Assembly (NCBI GenBank): GCA_024638585.1
Contig: JAHEKA010000113.1
Coordinates: forward strand, 1 to 7,117
Direction of reading: 5' to 3'
DNA from: Rhodospirillales bacterium
Lineage (GTDB): Bacteria; Pseudomonadota; Alphaproteobacteria; SMXQ01
Length of the DNA: 7,117 nt
Under the pieces are notes generated by a model. It was not told the DNA's origin and ran no database searches. It worked only from the letters and a program-made list of their open reading frames with translations. The position numbers and the translations under genes are program-made. This document shows positions 5,151 through 7,117 of this stretch, piece after piece (positions within the stretch are counted from its first letter, which is position 1; each line of letters opens with the position of its first letter).

Positions 5151-5182
5151 CCCTGCAATCTTAGGCAAACAATGGAGAAAAG

Positions 5183-5404
5183 ATGGCCAAGAAGGATGAA
5201 GCAATCGAGTTCGCAGGCGAGGTGACGGAACTCCTCCCTAATGCGATGTTCCGGGTCAAGCTTGAGAACGAACACGAAATTCTCGCCTATACCTCGGGCA
5301 AGATGCGCAAACACCGCATCCGGGTGCTGGTCGGCGATCAGGTGAACGTGGAAATGACCCCATACGACCTCACGAAGGGTCGGATTACCTTCCGTCACAA
5401 GTAG
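5183..5404 (+). CDS. infA: Translation initiation factor IF-1
   Basis: IF-1 is a small OB-fold (S1-like) protein that occupies the 30S A site during initiation together with IF-2 and IF-3. The 73 residues match the usual 71-73. The whole sequence is characteristic: MAKKDEAIEFAGEVTELLPN, then FRVKLENEHEILAYTSGKMRKHRIRVLVGDQVNVEMTPYDLTKGRITFRHK. ATG 5183 has GGAG at 5174-5177. A promoter-like sequence lies directly upstream, and maf follows after 17 nt. Alphaproteobacteria commonly keep infA next to maf. Nothing is unusual in the protein. Confidence 0.98.
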   Translation: MAKKDEAIEFAGEVTELLPNAMFRVKLENEHEILAYTSGKMRKHRIRVLVGDQVNVEMTPYDLTKGRITFRHK

Positions 5405-5421
5405 GTTCTTGACGGTGGCGC

Positions 5422-6030
5422 ATGCCAGGGGCACCCCGATTCATCCTCGCTTCGGCATCGCCGCGCCGGCGTGATCTCCTGGCCCAGGTCGGCCGCGTGC
5501 CGGACCTTATCATCAATCCCGATATCGACGAGACCCCCGTGCCCGGCGAATTGCCGCAAGAGCATGCCTTGCGCCTCGCGACAGAAAAAGCGATCGGCGC
5601 CGCCCAAGACCCCGCGACCCAGGGCGCATTTGTCCTTGGCGCCGACACCGTGGTCGCCTGTGGCCGGCGCATCCTTCCAAAGGCCGAAGACCCGGACACC
5701 GCCAGGGCGTGTCTCAGGCTCATGTCTGGGCGCCGTCACCGGGTGGTGGGCGGGGTTGCCGTGGTGGATCCTGAGCGGCGCCAGCGGACCCGCGCCTGCG
5801 TCACTACGGTCGCCTTCAAGCGCCTGACCGAGGAGGAAATCGATGCCTATATCGCTTCGGGCGAATGGGAGGGCAAGGCCGGAGGCTATGCCATCCAGGG
5901 CCGGGCGGCGGTTTTCGTCCGCTTCATCGGCGGTTCGTATTCCAATGTGGTGGGCCTGCCGCTTTATGAAACCGAGAGGTTGCTGGAAAGCGTCGGCTGC
6001 CCAAGGGACTGCGGGAAGGCTGCCCCATGA
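5422..6030 (+). CDS. maf: Maf family nucleotide pyrophosphatase
   Basis: Maf proteins are ITPase-fold house-cleaning enzymes that hydrolyse non-canonical or certain canonical NTPs to NMPs. The 202 residues are typical. Motifs are LASASPRRRDLL (9-20), ATEKA with Lys56, GADTVV with Asp75 (candidate catalytic/metal residue), and GEWEGKAGGYAIQGRAAVF (147-164) followed by GSYSNVVGLPLYET (171-183). The IQG form of the C-terminal motif resembles the YhdE branch (dTTP/UTP pyrophosphatase) and not the YceF branch (m7GTP), so I infer dTTP/UTP preference. The start is ATG 5422; its ribosome-binding site (GGTGG) is close and weak, so translation may be coupled to infA. The stop overlaps the next start in an ATGA. 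Confidence 0.95.
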   Translation: MPGAPRFILASASPRRRDLLAQVGRVPDLIINPDIDETPVPGELPQEHALRLATEKAIGAAQDPATQGAFVLGADTVVACGRRILPKAEDPDTARACLRLMSGRRHRVVGGVAVVDPERRQRTRACVTTVAFKRLTEEEIDAYIASGEWEGKAGGYAIQGRAAVFVRFIGGSYSNVVGLPLYETERLLESVGCPRDCGKAAP

Positions 6031-7117
6031 TCGATGAGCTTCTGGCCACCGCGGCGGGCGGACGGCGGCGGATCGCCTTGCGGAGCGAGGGGCGGCTGGT
6101 CGAACTGTTCTTCGCCGGCGACGGCACGCCGGATGCGCTGGGCAGCATCATCCTGGGCCGGGTCAACGCGGTGCTTCCGGGGATGGAGGCGGCCTTCGTC
6201 GATATCGGGGCCGAGCGCGCCGGGTTCTTGTCCCTGGTCGCGCCCCGCTCGGACCCCGGCGACGAAGAAGCGGTGCCGACCCTCCCGCAGGTCACCGAAG
6301 GGTCCGACGTCCTGGTCCAGGTGACCAAGACCGCCCAGGACGGCAAGGGTGCGGGATTGACGCGCAATGTCAGCCTGGCCGGGCGTTACCTTGTCTTCAC
6401 GCCGATTCAGCCGCGCATCGCCATTTCCAGGCGTATCGAGGATGAGGGCGAGCGTGAGGCCCTGGCCGATCTGATGGCCGACCTCGCGCAGCCGGGGGAA
6501 GGCTATATCCTGCGCACCGCGGCCCGGGATGCCGGGGCCGAGGCCCTGGCCGCCGATGCCGAGGCCTTGCGCGACCAATGGCGGACCATCGATACGCTTC
6601 GGGCCGACGCGGCCCCGCCCCAGGTGCTGCACGGCGCGGCGCGGGGCCTCGCCGAGGTGCTGCGCGATCACGCCCATGACGCCATGCGCCGGATCGTGGT
6701 CGACAGCCGCCGGGCGGAAGGGGAGGCGCAGGCATTCTGTGACGCCCACATCCCGGACCTCGGCATGCGCATCGAACTGTGGGATGAACCCGATCCCATG
6801 TTCGAGGCCTTGGGCGTGGAGGACGACATCGCCGAAGCGCTTGATCTCCAGGTGACCCTGCCATGCGGCGGCAGCCTGATTATCGAGCAGACCCAGGCCC
6901 TGACCGCGATCGATGTGAATACCGGGCGCAATGTAGGCCGGATCAGTCATGCCGATACCGTGCGCGCGACGAATCTGGAGGCCGCGCAAGAGATTCCGCG
7001 CCAGTTGCGTGTGCGCGGGCTTGGCGGAATCAGCGTCATCGATTTCATCCATATGGAGGATGAGGCGGACCGGGCGGCGGTGCTGGAGCGGCTGATGGAG
7101 GGTCTCCGCGCCGACCC
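6027..7117 (+). CDS. rng: RNase E/G family endoribonuclease, 3'-truncated by window edge
   Basis: These endoribonucleases cleave single-stranded, preferably 5'-monophosphorylated RNA in mRNA decay and rRNA/tRNA processing. The gene is open to the right edge (363 complete codons), starting at ATG 6027 in the ATGA overlap with maf. The N-terminal RNase H-like strands are followed by an S1 domain at about 39-118 (LGRVNAVLPGMEAAFVDIGAERAGFL). The 5'-sensor region has Arg163-Thr164, equivalent to E. coli RNase E Arg169-Thr170. The DNase I-like catalytic region has Asp296 (TAIDVNTGRNVG) and Asp339 (SVIDFIHM). Their 43-residue spacing equals that of Asp303 and Asp346 in RNase E. The N-terminus is compact and there is no large insertion in the S1 domain, so RNase G or a short alphaproteobacterial Rne/Rng homologue is more likely than full RNase E. 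The zinc-link cysteines would lie beyond the edge. From recalled synteny, yacG may follow. Confidence 0.93.
   Translation, partial: MIDELLATAAGGRRRIALRSEGRLVELFFAGDGTPDALGSIILGRVNAVLPGMEAAFVDIGAERAGFLSLVAPRSDPGDEEAVPTLPQVTEGSDVLVQVTKTAQDGKGAGLTRNVSLAGRYLVFTPIQPRIAISRRIEDEGEREALADLMADLAQPGEGYILRTAARDAGAEALAADAEALRDQWRTIDTLRADAAPPQVLHGAARGLAEVLRDHAHDAMRRIVVDSRRAEGEAQAFCDAHIPDLGMRIELWDEPDPMFEALGVEDDIAEALDLQVTLPCGGSLIIEQTQALTAIDVNTGRNVGRISHADTVRATNLEAAQEIPRQLRVRGLGGISVIDFIHMEDEADRAAVLERLMEGLRAD

Noticed and set aside
5964..7052. 362-codon open frame on the minus strand opposite the RNase gene
   Set aside because: The plus-strand frame carries S1 and catalytic motifs of RNase E/G with correct spacing. 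The minus frame shows no recognisable domain.
1..7117. CRISPR array, transposase, toxin-antitoxin or phage genes
   Set aside because: No regularly spaced repeats, no terminal inverted repeats with a transposase, and no mobile-element proteins are visible in any frame.

Overview
The window looks like chromosomal housekeeping DNA from a high-GC alphaproteobacterium, most likely Rhodospirillales-like. This rests on three points: the codon usage; the gene order dcd, murA, DUF2948, hisG, hisD, infA, maf, RNase E/G; and the short regulatory-domain-free form of HisG. Taxonomy is an inference from synteny and protein flavour, not from a search.

Left edge (1-214): a gene-free stretch, about 51% G+C by hand count and clearly poorer than the GC-rich remainder. 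It holds two exact matches to the alphaproteobacterial LexA (SOS) operator, GTTC-N7-GTTC, in opposite orientations. It also holds a cluster of perfect short inverted repeats that partly exclude one another. It abuts the 3' end of a tRNA-Thr(GGT) gene on the minus strand (215-289), a typical place for integrated elements. This is the only part of the window that is not routine.

Middle (290-5100): a small basic protein of unknown function (402-608), transcribed divergently from the tRNA, is followed by a tight plus-strand run. The genes are dcd (dCTP deaminase, dUTP/dTTP supply), murA (first committed step of peptidoglycan synthesis), a DUF2948 protein, hisG (short form) and hisD (first and last steps of histidine synthesis). 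Gaps are 10 nt (dcd-murA), 7 nt (murA-DUF2948) and about 40 nt (DUF2948-hisG), and hisG and hisD overlap by 11 nt. One transcription unit from dcd to hisD is likely.

Right (5101-7117): infA (IF-1) has its own promoter-like sequence. It is followed closely by maf (nucleotide pyrophosphatase) and by an RNase E/G family gene that overlaps maf by an ATGA junction and runs off the right edge. Both catalytic aspartates of the RNase lie inside the window.

No convincing new multi-gene system is present. The best leads are the paired LexA boxes and alternative hairpins next to the tRNA 3' end. They suggest that an SOS-controlled gene, or the end of an integrated element, lies just left of base 1.
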